64,000 nucleotides of DNA from Promethearchaeota archaeon (GCA_016840165.1 JAEOSU010000018.1:1-64000), one strand, 5' to 3'. Shown: positions 9,069 to 18,242, counted from the stretch's first letter. Notes: a model not told the origin generated them from the sequence alone. Translations and numbers: made by a program.

Positions 9069-10133
9069 ATGGTTAAACCAATATATTTATGTTCCTTGCG
9101 AGAAAGAGTTGGAAAGTCTTTACTCTCAATTGGAATTATGTTAAAACTCCAAGAAGAAGGCAAAAAAGCAGCATACTTTAAACCCATTGGAATACCAATG
9201 GGTGCCTATAGTAACAAGGCAGATAGGGATGTAGGGTTCATACAGAAAACAATCTTTCAAACTACGCTTCCGTATGATATTATTAATCCTATTTCAATCC
9301 CAGACTGCTATTATGTAGACTTAATCGATTCTGCTAAGAAGGAGGATAATTTAGAGAAGATTAAGAAAGCTTATGATGAAATACAGAAAGACTATGATTA
9401 TGTCGTTATTGAAGGGGCTCCAAGCATAAAAAGATACATTAGAGTTGGTTTGGATGATTTAACTATTGCTCAAAAGCTTGGAATAGAGGAACTGGTATAT
9501 ATTCAAACTGAATCATCAGATAAATGTATAGATGACTTATTTTTCACCAAAAAGTATTTTGAATTTCGAGATATGAAGTTTAAAGGAGTCATTTTCAATA
9601 AAATCGATTTCGAATATAAAGCACGAATTAGAGAATTAGAAGAAGGTCATATCAAACGTTATAATATTCCCATTATAGGACTTATTGAAAAAAGCCTAGA
9701 ATTATTGAGTCCACGAGTCTCTGAAATTCAACAGGCTATTGGTGGAGAATTGATAAATGAACCCGCAATAAGTGGTTTAGACAAAACCGTTGAGACATAC
9801 TTAATTGCTGCTATGAATCTTCAAGCAGCTTTAAAGTACTTACGATCAATGAAATCTGCAGCTGTTATTACAGGGGGTGACAGAACAGAAATCGCACTTG
9901 CTGCTTTGAATGAAGATATTTCCGTCTTAGTTTTAACAGGGTTTATTCAACCTGATGTGGCAGTCATTTCATTGGCTAATGAAAAGAAAATCCCGATTCT
10001 TTTGAGTCCCTCAGATACATATACCACCATGCGAAACATGGAACGAGTTAAACCTGGAATTCAAGAGCAAGAAATACACTTAGCTCTAAACATTGTAAAA
10101 GAACATTTAGACTGGGAACTACTACTAAAATAA
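9069..10133 (+). CDS. BioD-like P-loop and DRTGG domain protein (phosphotransacetylase N-terminal type)
   Basis: Protein of 354 residues. The N-terminal 210 residues are a dethiobiotin-synthetase-like NTPase (P-loop LRERVGKSLLS with RVGKS at 13-17; DYVVIEGAPS near 114-123). The C-terminal part is a DRTGG domain, with its signature here as TGGDR at 268-272. The same pair forms the regulatory N-terminus of long bacterial phosphotransacetylases; the catalytic PTA domain is absent. It follows the ADP-forming synthetase by 69 bases on the same strand, so it may sense nucleotide or acyl-CoA state for that enzyme; this is inference from context. Confidence 0.82.
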   Translation: MVKPIYLCSLRERVGKSLLSIGIMLKLQEEGKKAAYFKPIGIPMGAYSNKADRDVGFIQKTIFQTTLPYDIINPISIPDCYYVDLIDSAKKEDNLEKIKKAYDEIQKDYDYVVIEGAPSIKRYIRVGLDDLTIAQKLGIEELVYIQTESSDKCIDDLFFTKKYFEFRDMKFKGVIFNKIDFEYKARIRELEEGHIKRYNIPIIGLIEKSLELLSPRVSEIQQAIGGELINEPAISGLDKTVETYLIAAMNLQAALKYLRSMKSAAVITGGDRTEIALAALNEDISVLVLTGFIQPDVAVISLANEKKIPILLSPSDTYTTMRNMERVKPGIQEQEIHLALNIVKEHLDWELLLK

Positions 10134-10176
10134 AAAAAAGTATTCTGATTTTATTATTTGATTCCTTTTATATCAG

Positions 10177-10854
10177 TTAGTCCCACTTTGCTCCGCATTT
10201 AGAACAAAATTTCGCTTCTGCGGCTAGCCTTTCACCGCAATGGCTGCAAAATTTCATTGCACCTGCGCTATATGGTTCTGCTTGAGCCTCAGATTCTTTT
10301 TGTGGTATGACTGTTTTTGAGGGTTCTGAAATTCCAACTTTTTCCTTCATCTTCGTAATATCTTCTTTTAATGCTTCAGATTCTTTCCTTTTCTTGCCAA
10401 AAGCACTAGTTAATACCCACATTATAATTAACACGGGTAATAATAAAATAACCAATATTAAAGAGAACACAAATCCAAATATCGAATCAATAGGACTACC
10501 GAAACCAATAGGTATAATTCCTACCAAAACCAAGAGGGCCACAACGAATCCCGCTGTAATTAATATAGAGAATATTAATGATGCAGTATAAGCCCAGCTC
10601 TGTTTAGATTCAATTAGTACCTCCTCGATATTTCGCGTCTTATTTATAATATAATTTACTCGGATTTTATTAGCTGAATGTAAAGTCCCATGAACGACTA
10701 TTTCATCAGAGGTACCCAAAGAACCGGATTTTACTTGAGAAAAACAATAACGCATATTTCCTCCTGAATCTTCAAGCATAAATGCCAAATTGCCGGCTTC
10801 CGATCGTACGAATTCTTTTACTTTTCCTTCTAATACAATTTTAGATTCTGGCAC
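10177..10854 (-). CDS. Membrane protein with OB-like N-terminus and C-terminal zinc ribbon
   Basis: Protein of 225 residues in three parts. Residues 5-75 look like a small OB-like beta domain (VLEGKVKEFV, FMLEDSGG, EIVVHGTLHS). Two membrane helices follow at about 89-117 and 123-150. A charged linker leads to a C-terminal zinc ribbon with two Cys-X2-Cys pairs (CSHCGERL, CSKCGAKWD). No known function. It starts with GTG, since an in-frame stop lies two codons upstream. The zinc ribbon on a membrane anchor recurs elsewhere in this window. Confidence 0.7.
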   Translation of the reverse strand: MPESKIVLEGKVKEFVRSEAGNLAFMLEDSGGNMRYCFSQVKSGSLGTSDEIVVHGTLHSANKIRVNYIINKTRNIEEVLIESKQSWAYTASLIFSILITAGFVVALLVLVGIIPIGFGSPIDSIFGFVFSLILVILLLPVLIIMWVLTSAFGKKRKESEALKEDITKMKEKVGISEPSKTVIPQKESEAQAEPYSAGAMKFCSHCGERLAAEAKFCSKCGAKWD

Positions 10855-10944
10855 AATTTATCAACATATAAAAAAATATTGCTACTATTAAAAGATTTAT
10901 AGACCATTTATTATGATCTACTTAGGTATACCAAATATTTATAA

Positions 10945-11520
10945 TTAAGTAGAATCTGGGCTTTTGTGACGAAATCCATGAGCATATAATTTGTCTCGAA
11001 TTGGTTTCATTCCCGGACAACGATCCCAATCACCCTGAAATTCACACTGAGCACAATCCTTTTTAATATGCTTTGCTCGAATATATGCAATTATCCCAAT
11101 AAACATGTTTACCTCAAATAATGTGAGGATCTTGAAGATTGGATGGAATGGGAGTGAAAAAATCGCTATAAGGTATAATCCAATCCCAATCCCAAGTGAA
11201 ACTTTCGAAAATACTTTCAAAAATTTGTATTTTGTATATCCCAAAATGTTTAAAATAAGAGGAGCAAAGAAGAGATATGAAATATTGAAGATGAGTATTA
11301 TTGTTTGAGGAGTAAGGTCAACAAAAAGTAAGGTGATTATTATCGTAAGAATGATTGTAGGATAGAATGTGAAACAACCAATACATAGTTTATACTTGCC
11401 AATATGATATACATGCTTGGAATACATTTCACAATTGGGATGGTGAGAAAGAAGTATTGGTTTAAAATCTGATAGAAATAATGAAGCTCTTGAAAGTTTT
11501 TTCTTGAATTTTGTAAGCAT
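10945..11520 (-). CDS. DUF2085-like cysteine-containing membrane protein
   Basis: Protein of 191 residues with a basic N-terminus, a Cys/His segment (HHPNC at 26-30 and CIGC at 46-49), four to five hydrophobic helices (about 52-148), and a C-terminal cysteine patch CAQCEFQGDWDRCPG (156-170). The pattern of an N-terminal Cys/His and CxxC before a set of helices resembles DUF2085 membrane proteins, whose function is unknown. The C-terminal patch could bind zinc or an iron-sulfur cluster. Family assignment is tentative. Confidence 0.6.
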   Translation of the reverse strand: MLTKFKKKLSRASLFLSDFKPILLSHHPNCEMYSKHVYHIGKYKLCIGCFTFYPTIILTIIITLLFVDLTPQTIILIFNISYLFFAPLILNILGYTKYKFLKVFSKVSLGIGIGLYLIAIFSLPFHPIFKILTLFEVNMFIGIIAYIRAKHIKKDCAQCEFQGDWDRCPGMKPIRDKLYAHGFRHKSPDST

Positions 11521-11671
11521 TTTACATTTGGTTGATGATGTTAATGTATAAAAATATTTATCTCAGTTAATGAAACTTTTGGTCGTAAAGAAACTGAATA
11601 TATAAATGAGTAAAATACGTATAAAACAAAAAAAAAAAATTAGAATATTAATTATTAATTTCTTGTTATTA

Positions 11672-11884
11672 TTAATCACGTACAACGAGATAAATAATAC
11701 AACCTATACAACCGGTAAGTAATACTATCAACAGCCACATGGTAGCATTCATATCACGTTTCTTGGCATCTTTATAGACCCAGATACATAATAGTAATGC
11801 AACAATCCAATAAACGGCGGCAATGATAACGGGAATCAACCATAACAAAGCCAAACCTGCAAATGGATCAAAAGGAATTGTCAT
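11672..11884 (-). CDS. Small two-helix membrane protein
   Basis: A 70-residue protein with hydrophobic helices at about 10-36 and 48-66, separated by the basic loop YKDAKKRDMNATM. That arrangement is like the PLDc_N/YidH-type two-helix modules, but no sure family can be named. A GAGGTTG ribosome-binding site precedes the ATG on the minus strand. The gene stands alone in a region of small membrane proteins. Confidence 0.65.
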   Translation of the reverse strand: MTIPFDPFAGLALLWLIPVIIAAVYWIVALLLCIWVYKDAKKRDMNATMWLLIVLLTGCIGCIIYLVVRD

Positions 11885-12183
11885 ATATTTTCAACCTCTT
11901 AATATTAGTATTATTATTTTGTTTTTAGTAGAGTTATTACTTAATTCTATATCGGAATATATATTTAAATCTATTCTTTTTTACCAGCACTGAGCCCATC
12001 CTTTAAATACCATACAATTGCTAATATGTTAAAAGTGAAAATGATGGTTCCGACAATATTGGTAAAATTTTGCACTCTTTTGCCATCTTAAAGCTAAAAA
12101 TAAGAATAATATTAAGTTGTTAATATTATCAATTTAATTAAATACAAAATATTTTTCACCAACCACTAAATAGATTGATAATA
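11885..12183. other. Intergenic region with a possible remnant ORF
   Basis: The region of about 300 bases separates a small membrane-protein gene from the arylsulfotransferase-like gene. The only coding signal seen is a 34-codon minus-strand frame at 11971-12075, listed separately. No RNA gene was seen. Confidence 0.4.
11971..12075 (-). CDS. Possible 34-residue membrane peptide or gene remnant
   Basis: Minus-strand frame starting at a GTG and ending in TAG. It translates to one hydrophobic helix (NIVGTIIFTFNILAIVWYL) followed by KDGLSAGKKE, a convincing shape for a single-pass peptide. An in-frame stop lies three codons upstream and no good ribosome-binding site is visible. It may be a real micro-protein, the tail of a decayed gene, or chance. 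Confidence 0.25.
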   Translation of the reverse strand: MQNFTNIVGTIIFTFNILAIVWYLKDGLSAGKKE

Positions 12184-13461
12184 ATGAGATTCACTCCTAA
12201 GTTCAAGATTGGAATTTTTATTGGATTTTTTGTTCTCACATTATCAGCCAATCTTGTTCTATTTTACACTTTTTCTTCAAAAAATATGATGCCTAGTTAT
12301 CTTGATGTTGACAGAAAACCAAATGGAAATACGTTTATATGTACATTTAGTTTCCGCGAAGTAATAAATTATCCCAACCGTGTAAGGAACCAAATTCCCG
12401 TGCCAGACAACAGTACTGAGCATAGTATTTTTGAAGTAGATCAATATGGAAATAAAGTATGGGAATATATCGGATTAGCTCAACCCCATGAGGTTGAGTA
12501 CTTACCGAACGGCCATATTTTAGTAGCAGATACCGGACATGACAGGGTTATTGAGATTGATTACCCAAATAAAAATATTGTGTGGGAATGGAAACCAGAG
12601 CTCATTAATTGGACAGAAATAAATTCAGCTTGGGACACGACACACTATTATAATAATCCTATAATCTTTGACTGGACTCATCTCAATGATGTGGACTTTA
12701 AGAATTATAGTACTTGGTCAGCTTGTCTAATTTCACTTCGAAATTTTGATATGATTGTAGAGATTAATTATACTGCAGAACGTCTTGGACCTGCAAATAG
12801 TCCAAATAATATTATCTGGTATTACGGAGATTACAATAATCATTCTCTCCTTTATCATCAACATAATCCTGACTATTTAAGTGATGGAAACATTATCGTT
12901 TCTGATTCCGAGAACGATCGTATTCTGAAAGTGAATTATAGCAATAAAGAGGTTTTTTGGTCATATCAAAGCGGAATGCGTTGGCCCCGAGATGCGGATG
13001 AATTACCCAATGGAAATATTTTAATTACTGATTCGTTGAATAGTAGAGTATTTGAGATTGATGCGGTTTCAAAGCAGATTGTGTGGAGTTTTCGAGGTGA
13101 TCTCATCAACCCTTACGAAGCAGACATGTTGGATAACGGGAATATCCTTATTGGGAATGGTATTGGTGGAGTTGTATATGAGATTAACCCCGATGGCTTT
13201 GAAGTATGGAGATATGGAATTTCATACCTTAAGAGCCTGATATATCTTAATTGTATTTTGGCTATCATCATCGAGTCTGCAACTATCTTTTTTATATTCA
13301 ATGGTATGAAAGGCAGAAGCCTTAATAGAATAGAAAAAATCTTAAAATATTTTTTCATCAGTTTTTTAGGATTTTTAATAGCCGTTGCCTTCATCTTTTT
13401 ATTTTTCTACACGTCTATCGCAGTTATGGTCTTTATTGCAATGACGGGTGCCGCTCGATGA
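12184..13461 (+). CDS. Membrane-anchored arylsulfotransferase-like beta-propeller protein
   Basis: About 425 residues. An N-terminal membrane helix (about 8-31) is followed by a repeated-blade domain with recurring D-x-x-G-x-x-x-W-x-Y and LPNGHILVADTGHDRVIEID-type units, as in arylsulfotransferase/NHL-like propellers (Arylsulfotran_2 type). Two helices close the C-terminus (about 347-366 and 381-416). The propeller should lie outside the cell. The catalytic histidine of true arylsulfotransferases could not be placed with certainty, though HEV in AQPHEVEYLPNG is a candidate. A TTG three codons upstream is an alternative start. Confidence 0.7.
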   Translation: MRFTPKFKIGIFIGFFVLTLSANLVLFYTFSSKNMMPSYLDVDRKPNGNTFICTFSFREVINYPNRVRNQIPVPDNSTEHSIFEVDQYGNKVWEYIGLAQPHEVEYLPNGHILVADTGHDRVIEIDYPNKNIVWEWKPELINWTEINSAWDTTHYYNNPIIFDWTHLNDVDFKNYSTWSACLISLRNFDMIVEINYTAERLGPANSPNNIIWYYGDYNNHSLLYHQHNPDYLSDGNIIVSDSENDRILKVNYSNKEVFWSYQSGMRWPRDADELPNGNILITDSLNSRVFEIDAVSKQIVWSFRGDLINPYEADMLDNGNILIGNGIGGVVYEINPDGFEVWRYGISYLKSLIYLNCILAIIIESATIFFIFNGMKGRSLNRIEKILKYFFISFLGFLIAVAFIFLFFYTSIAVMVFIAMTGAAR

Positions 13462-13577
13462 TAAATTCTTGTTAAAAACATAAGAAAAACCAAATTTAAA
13501 AAATGTATGTTTTATTTTCTTAATTAATCTAAAAACATTTCTCAATACTAAGAAAAATGCAAATTAAGTGATATGCT

Positions 13578-13814
13578 ATGAGAAATTTATTTGGGACAGT
13601 TGCTTTTTCGCTAGGCCTTATTTTATCAATGGTGTCACTGTATATTATAATATTCATTCCTTTTGGAGCATATGTTATGTACGGTCTTTCGGCCTTTATT
13701 ATAGTTATGGGAGTAGTTGGGTTCAAAAAGGATGAATCTCGCATACTGGCTATCTTGGGGATAGTGTTCGGGGTAGTTCATCTAGGATTGACAATAGTAT
13801 TTACACAACTATAG
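13578..13814 (+). CDS. Small three-helix membrane protein
   Basis: A 78-residue hydrophobic protein with helices at about 4-24, 28-46 and 54-75 and only short loops. VGFKKDESRILAILGIVFGVVHLG is reminiscent of DUF4190-like small membrane proteins, but the match is too short to claim. A T8 run lies about 34 bases after the stop. Confidence 0.6.
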   Translation: MRNLFGTVAFSLGLILSMVSLYIIIFIPFGAYVMYGLSAFIIVMGVVGFKKDESRILAILGIVFGVVHLGLTIVFTQL

Positions 13815-14173
13815 CTCCCTGGGGCACCTCATTAACTTTTTATTTTATTTTTTTTAATATTATTGATCTGGTCTAATTTTCAATTTATTTTTTGTATTAT
13901 GAGAAAAAATCTATAATTTATTATCGTTCTCCTCGATTATTGTGACTTTTGATAAATTTTTATTATTAATTTAGTAAATTCTTTCATAATGTTTGGTTTC
14001 TTCTGATCTTTCTCAGTAATAGAATCACTTAAATCGTGATCATATTTAGGAAATCGAAAGGGATCATGGTGGGAATCGTGGATCAAAATGTAAAGATATA
14101 AATATTGGATTTTCTATTTCTTACATAGAATAATAAAAAATATTCAAAATATTAAATATTGAGGAAAACGGCA
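13815..14173. other. Intergenic region, no gene recognised
   Basis: About 360 bases. The left end holds a T-rich segment that probably terminates the preceding gene, and the right end has AAGATATAAATATTGG (14092-14107), a fair TATA element for the next gene. No RNA gene, repeat or conserved frame was seen between them. Confidence 0.5.
13837..13855 (+). terminator. T-rich terminator
   Basis: A T-rich segment ending in T8 (13848-13855) begins just over 20 bases after the stop of the small membrane-protein gene. Assigned from position and composition. Confidence 0.4.
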
Positions 14174-14443
14174 ATGAGTAAAAATATAAGAAAGATTGAT
14201 GCTGTATTTGATGAGAATTATATAAAGATCATGGAATCTCTTACTGGATTAAAGGAGATTTTTGATATTTGCTTCTTTGAGCGAAATATTTATAAACAAA
14301 TGGGAATGGATAATTTAAAAGCCCTACACGACAATGTAATTGAGTTATTAAAACATACTTATTCCCCACGTGAAGTAAGGATAAAATTACGTGAACTTGA
14401 ATATGATGGCCTTGAGGCTCCAAATAGCTTTCTAAGTCCATAA
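14174..14443 (+). CDS. Hypothetical helical protein, 89 residues
   Basis: No family recognised. The protein is soluble and mostly helical with balanced charge (KALHDNVIELLKHTY, REVRIKLRELEYDG). The ATG at 14174 is preferred over a TTG at 14159 because GAGGA (14161-14165) sits eight bases before it. It ends with an uncharged tail and is followed by a T7 run. It is isolated from its neighbours, so context gives no clue. Confidence 0.55.
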   Translation: MSKNIRKIDAVFDENYIKIMESLTGLKEIFDICFFERNIYKQMGMDNLKALHDNVIELLKHTYSPREVRIKLRELEYDGLEAPNSFLSP

Positions 14444-14457
14444 TTTTATTTTGATCA

Positions 14458-14464
14458 TTTTTTT
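14458..14464 (+). terminator. T7 tract
   Basis: Seven T bases 15 bases after the stop of the 89-residue gene, inside a T-rich segment. A likely archaeal terminator. Confidence 0.35.
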
Positions 14465-14488
14465 ACTTTCTTTTTATTGAATTCGTTT

Positions 14489-14530
14489 ATTGATCGATTT
14501 TTGTGATCAATTTGGGGAATCAATTGATCA
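14489..14530. promoter_or_regulatory. Cluster of GATCAAT-type inverted repeats
   Basis: ATTGATC (14489-14495) and its complement GATCAAT (14505-14511) form an inverted repeat, and CAATTGATC follows at 14521-14529. The cluster is 130-170 bases upstream of the CrtI-like gene, where an operator could lie. It is AT-rich and may be chance. Confidence 0.25.
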
Positions 14531-14661
14531 GATTTCATACTCGATTGACTGGGAAATATCTCCCATTTAGATAAAATTCTGCAAATAGAATCAAAGTAAC
14601 ATCATTTATAGTTTTATATACTTTCATATCGTTTTTATAATAACTAATAATGGTGTAATTA

Positions 14662-16218
14662 ATGAAGCAAACACATGATAAAAAGGGTTTAATTGTTATT
14701 GGTGGTGGTATAACTGGGCTAAGTACCGGTTTAACATGGGCATTAAATCAAGATGTGAAAGATAATCCAGTTCTTATTATCGAAAAAGAGCCAAAAACGG
14801 GAGGATATGTGACTTCTTATGAGCGCGAAGGTTTTATCTTTGATACATGCCAGATGATACCGAATCTTTCTGATATTTTAGGCTATTTAGGCATCGATAT
14901 CGATTTAAAGAAATTTAAAGGCTATTATATGCGGATCTTTCTAGTCAATCCTGATACTGATGAGGTAAAAATTATTGAACTCCCTTCTGGTGTGGAAACC
15001 TTTAAGAAATGGCTTATGGAAACGTATCCAAGGGAAGCCGATCAAATAGAGAAATTTTTAGATTATTCACGTTCTATGTACCTTGAATTATTTGATTTAA
15101 AAGTCGAAATGGGGATTGCTGATATTTTAAAGGCATTAGTAAAGTGTCCCAAAATTGTGTTTAATGGGACAAAGACCTTCCATAACTATTTTTCAAAGTT
15201 CAAAATTAGTGAGCCAGAGGTGAAAGAAATTTTCAATGTTTTTGCCGAATTTAGTGCATTACCTTCTGAAAGAGTTGCTGCAGTAGTTCCCATTTCTGCG
15301 ATGAATTCACTTTTGGATGGTACATTTCGTCCGACAAAAGGATTTATTGAACTTCCAAAAAAGATTGAAGAGAGATACAAGAGTTTAGGCGGAGAGTTGA
15401 TGCTTAATACTAAAGTTATCGATATTCTTATGGAGAATGGTCAGGTGAAAGGGGTCAAACTTGAATCAGGTGAGGAAATATATTCGGATTATGTGGTAAC
15501 AACCATTGATCCGAAAGTAGCGATGATTGATATGGTGGGTTTGGAGACTCTCAGAGACTTAGACGCAAAATATGCGAAAAAGGCTGAATATGTAAAGATG
15601 TCAACTTCCTCCATCAACTTAAGTATTGGACTGGATGATAAAATCGATTTGGCTGCTCTTGGATTAGATTGTGGCTACAATGTAATTACAACTGGGGAGG
15701 ATTCGTATGATAGGCTCTTTGATGCTTATGAAAAAGGAGAAATAGGCTTCACCGATAAGAGATTTCATATTGGAGTTGTATGTCCGTCATTGACGACCGG
15801 AGGAAAACCTAATATCACAGTAAGGATCACCCCAATGGCTTTAGCAGATTGGGAAGAATTGCGGGAAAACGATTATGCTAAATATAAAGAACGAAAGGAG
15901 AAATGGGCAGACTTTTTTATAAATAAAGTAGAGAAATATTTGATTCCTAATTTGCGAGAACATATTGTTGTACTGGACATTTCAACTCCTGCTACTTATG
16001 CGCGATATTCAGGTTCACCTACAGGTGCTATTTATGATATGGCACCCTATACTGATAATTTTGGAAGGACAAGGTTGAAGATGAGAACTCCGGTTAAAGG
16101 ATTATTCCAACCTAAGTTTGTGCATGGTGTATTTGGTTGCCTTCTTGCTGGAATGCAAGTAAATGATATGATCTTAGAAGGGAAAATAATGAACGGTAAC
16201 GCTCGATATAAGGTTTAA
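14662..16218 (+). CDS. CrtI/phytoene desaturase-family FAD oxidoreductase
   Basis: A 518-residue flavoprotein. The N-terminal dinucleotide-binding motif GGGITGLSTGLTWAL is followed by an acidic strand end (VLIIEKEPKTGGYVTSYE) and FIFDTCQM, the layout of phytoene desaturase and retinol-saturase-like enzymes. The C-terminal FAD-contact region is GLFQPKFVHGVFGCLLAGM. Substrate unknown; saturation or desaturation of isoprenoid chains, for example lipid side chains, is a family-based possibility. No carotenoid gene is adjacent. GGTG at 14652-14655 serves as ribosome-binding site. Convergent with the GH32 gene. Confidence 0.82.
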   Translation: MKQTHDKKGLIVIGGGITGLSTGLTWALNQDVKDNPVLIIEKEPKTGGYVTSYEREGFIFDTCQMIPNLSDILGYLGIDIDLKKFKGYYMRIFLVNPDTDEVKIIELPSGVETFKKWLMETYPREADQIEKFLDYSRSMYLELFDLKVEMGIADILKALVKCPKIVFNGTKTFHNYFSKFKISEPEVKEIFNVFAEFSALPSERVAAVVPISAMNSLLDGTFRPTKGFIELPKKIEERYKSLGGELMLNTKVIDILMENGQVKGVKLESGEEIYSDYVVTTIDPKVAMIDMVGLETLRDLDAKYAKKAEYVKMSTSSINLSIGLDDKIDLAALGLDCGYNVITTGEDSYDRLFDAYEKGEIGFTDKRFHIGVVCPSLTTGGKPNITVRITPMALADWEELRENDYAKYKERKEKWADFFINKVEKYLIPNLREHIVVLDISTPATYARYSGSPTGAIYDMAPYTDNFGRTRLKMRTPVKGLFQPKFVHGVFGCLLAGMQVNDMILEGKIMNGNARYKV

Positions 16219-16223
16219 TTTCA

Positions 16224-16250
16224 CTTTTTCTATTTTTTTATTTCTTTTTT
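16224..16250. terminator. T-rich segment between convergent genes
   Basis: Three T runs of five to seven bases follow the stop of the CrtI-like gene and reach the end of the convergent GH32 gene. A likely terminator for the rightward transcript. Confidence 0.4.
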
Positions 16251-17667
16251 AATCCCAAATGTTTCTTAAACTCCATATTTCAGATTTATTGATTTTAATG
16301 TTCCCATTTTGGGCAAAAAATTCTATTTGTAGGGAATTACTACCCTTAGGTATGATTTGACCAGAAATTATTTCTCGATTATTTATATAAACTTCAATAA
16401 TAGACACATCAATAAAAATATGTAGTTTTAATATATCATCGGTGTCAAGATCTTGGAGAATTATCTTTTCTTTGCCCAACCAAAATTCTTTAGATTGTAT
16501 ATTAAATCTAATACACTCATCATATTGAAAGTTATTAGACTCGAAAATCTTTAAAGTGAATTGATCGGCACTAAGCATTTCTAACTCCATAAGAATCTCA
16601 AAACACTGACTATTGAAATTTTTAGATAGGTACAATGGCTCATCATTGACTATTAAACTTTTAAATCTGACATGGTAAGTTCTTAGAGAATGGAGTTCTT
16701 TTATTGGAGAAAAACACAATTTATTATCTAATCCCAAAGTTATTCTTCTCGGAAGTGTGAGACATCCATTCCAACCTTTTCCTTTTGCGGCTAACCATCC
16801 CCACATAATTATGCGTCCTTTGGGGTCGATAAGTGTGGTAGGTGCATAGAATAATTTTCCATGATCCACTTTTTTCCATTTACCAGGTATAAACTGATGA
16901 TCTTTATAATCACCTATATTATATTCAACTTTACGACCAATTGAAAAGACTTCATCAGTGTAATATTGTCTTTTAAACGAAGATATTATTAACATATGTT
17001 TTCCATTTAAGGGGAAAAAATTAGGACATTCCCACGTTAATTTTTTATTAATTAATTCTTGAGCAAATATTGAGACAAATTCCCATTTTCGAAGATCGGA
17101 TGATTTATATAACAACAGAACTGCTTGACGGGGTTTATAAATATATCCTGCTAATAATGCATACCACTGATTTTTTCCTTTCCAGAGATAAGGATCTCGC
17201 CATTCTCTTATATCAAGTGGTTCATGAAGATTAGAATCCATGACTGGATTATGTTCATACCTCTCCCAAGTAATCATTTCATCAGAGCTGGTTGCCAACC
17301 ATTGTTCAGAATCCTGATGTGGGGTTCTTTTAGGACCGATGCTTGTGTAGATGATGGTTGGAATATTATCATAAAAAACACAGCTACCTGTGTAGCAATG
17401 GCTTTCTCCTTTAGTCTTATCTGGTTTTAAGCTAATCGGTAAATGAACCCAATGTACTAAATCCTTACTTTTTGCATGTCCCCAATAAATATTTTCCCAC
17501 TTATTTTCTTTAGGATTGTGCTGGTAAAAAAGGTGAAATTCGTTTTTATAAAAGATAAGTCCATGTGGGTCATTCATCCAATTTGCTGGGGGAAGAAAGT
17601 GGTATCGTGGTCGTAAGGGACATGAATCTGCGATAGTTAAATCTTCACTATTATATAATGGATCCAT
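16249..17667 (-). CDS. Glycoside hydrolase family 32 (beta-fructofuranosidase/levanase-like)
   Basis: A 472-residue enzyme with all three GH32 landmarks: WMNDPHG (nucleophile Asp33), WRDP (Asp158, transition-state stabiliser) and WECPNFF (acid/base Glu213). RYHFLPPANW precedes the nucleophile as in invertases, and a C-terminal beta-sandwich (about 330-470) completes the family layout. It hydrolyses sucrose or fructans. There is no signal peptide, so it should act on an imported or internal substrate. No sugar transporter or fructokinase is directly adjacent; a PfkB-type kinase lies 6 kb away. GH32 is mainly bacterial and eukaryotic, so transfer is plausible. Confidence 0.93.
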   Translation of the reverse strand: MDPLYNSEDLTIADSCPLRPRYHFLPPANWMNDPHGLIFYKNEFHLFYQHNPKENKWENIYWGHAKSKDLVHWVHLPISLKPDKTKGESHCYTGSCVFYDNIPTIIYTSIGPKRTPHQDSEQWLATSSDEMITWERYEHNPVMDSNLHEPLDIREWRDPYLWKGKNQWYALLAGYIYKPRQAVLLLYKSSDLRKWEFVSIFAQELINKKLTWECPNFFPLNGKHMLIISSFKRQYYTDEVFSIGRKVEYNIGDYKDHQFIPGKWKKVDHGKLFYAPTTLIDPKGRIIMWGWLAAKGKGWNGCLTLPRRITLGLDNKLCFSPIKELHSLRTYHVRFKSLIVNDEPLYLSKNFNSQCFEILMELEMLSADQFTLKIFESNNFQYDECIRFNIQSKEFWLGKEKIILQDLDTDDILKLHIFIDVSIIEVYINNREIISGQIIPKGSNSLQIEFFAQNGNIKINKSEIWSLRNIWD

Positions 17668-17706
17668 TTAGACGACTCTCTCAATTCCTTAATCAAAAAA
17701 ATCATA

Positions 17707-17741
17707 AAAAATATAATTAATTTGCTAATTTCTTTAGAATA
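17707..17741 (+). repeat. Copy 1 of a 35-base direct repeat upstream of a gene
   Basis: A 35-base AT-rich segment that matches 18395-18429 at 31 of 35 positions. Each copy lies upstream of a plus-strand membrane-protein gene, so the pair may be duplicated promoter DNA. Confidence 0.35.
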
Positions 17742-17852
17742 GTTTTAAGAAAAGGTATATCCTATTTTTATAGATACTATACAAAAAAGTAACAATCTTT
17801 TTATAATGTGAGAATGATTAATATTAAATTCCTACAAAAAGGTGAGTCGCAA

Positions 17853-18242
17853 ATGGCAAATATAAAAGAGGTTTTAGGGTCTCTTTTTAAGATGTGTGGG
17901 ATAATGATAACCATCGGAGCTACAATTAGTATGATGTTTTTCGATTATTTCTTTGGTGGTCCTTATTGGACACAAATATATATATCCTTTACGTTGGCAC
18001 TAATTGGTCTGATTCTGTTAATTGTTGGAATTATACTTTATCGTCTCTCAAGAAAGTCAGTAGAAGTAGAAACCTCGAGAGCTTATAAAAGCACTGCGAA
18101 AAAGATTGGAATCTACTTGACGATTTATGGAGCTTTGATAACGCTCCCAGGAGTATTGCTTTGGAATTACCTGATTATGGCAATGGGTATAGTGATTCTA
18201 GTTATTGGCATAGTGCTATTAATTGTAGGGAAGAAAAAGTGA
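17853..18242 (+). CDS. Four-helix membrane protein
   Basis: Hydrophobic protein of 129 residues with four predicted helices (about 13-32, 41-63, 82-104 and 107-126); the loop between the second and third is basic. The ATG at 17853 is chosen because GGTGA at 17841-17845 sits seven bases before it; a longer frame from 17808 lacks such a site. No family recognised. Ends in a KKK tail. Confidence 0.6.
   Translation: MANIKEVLGSLFKMCGIMITIGATISMMFFDYFFGGPYWTQIYISFTLALIGLILLIVGIILYRLSRKSVEVETSRAYKSTAKKIGIYLTIYGALITLPGVLLWNYLIMAMGIVILVIGIVLLIVGKKK

Noticed and set aside
15186..15380. Short minus-strand frame inside the CrtI-like gene
   Set aside because: Antisense shadow of a conserved flavoprotein; no ribosome-binding site or sensible protein.
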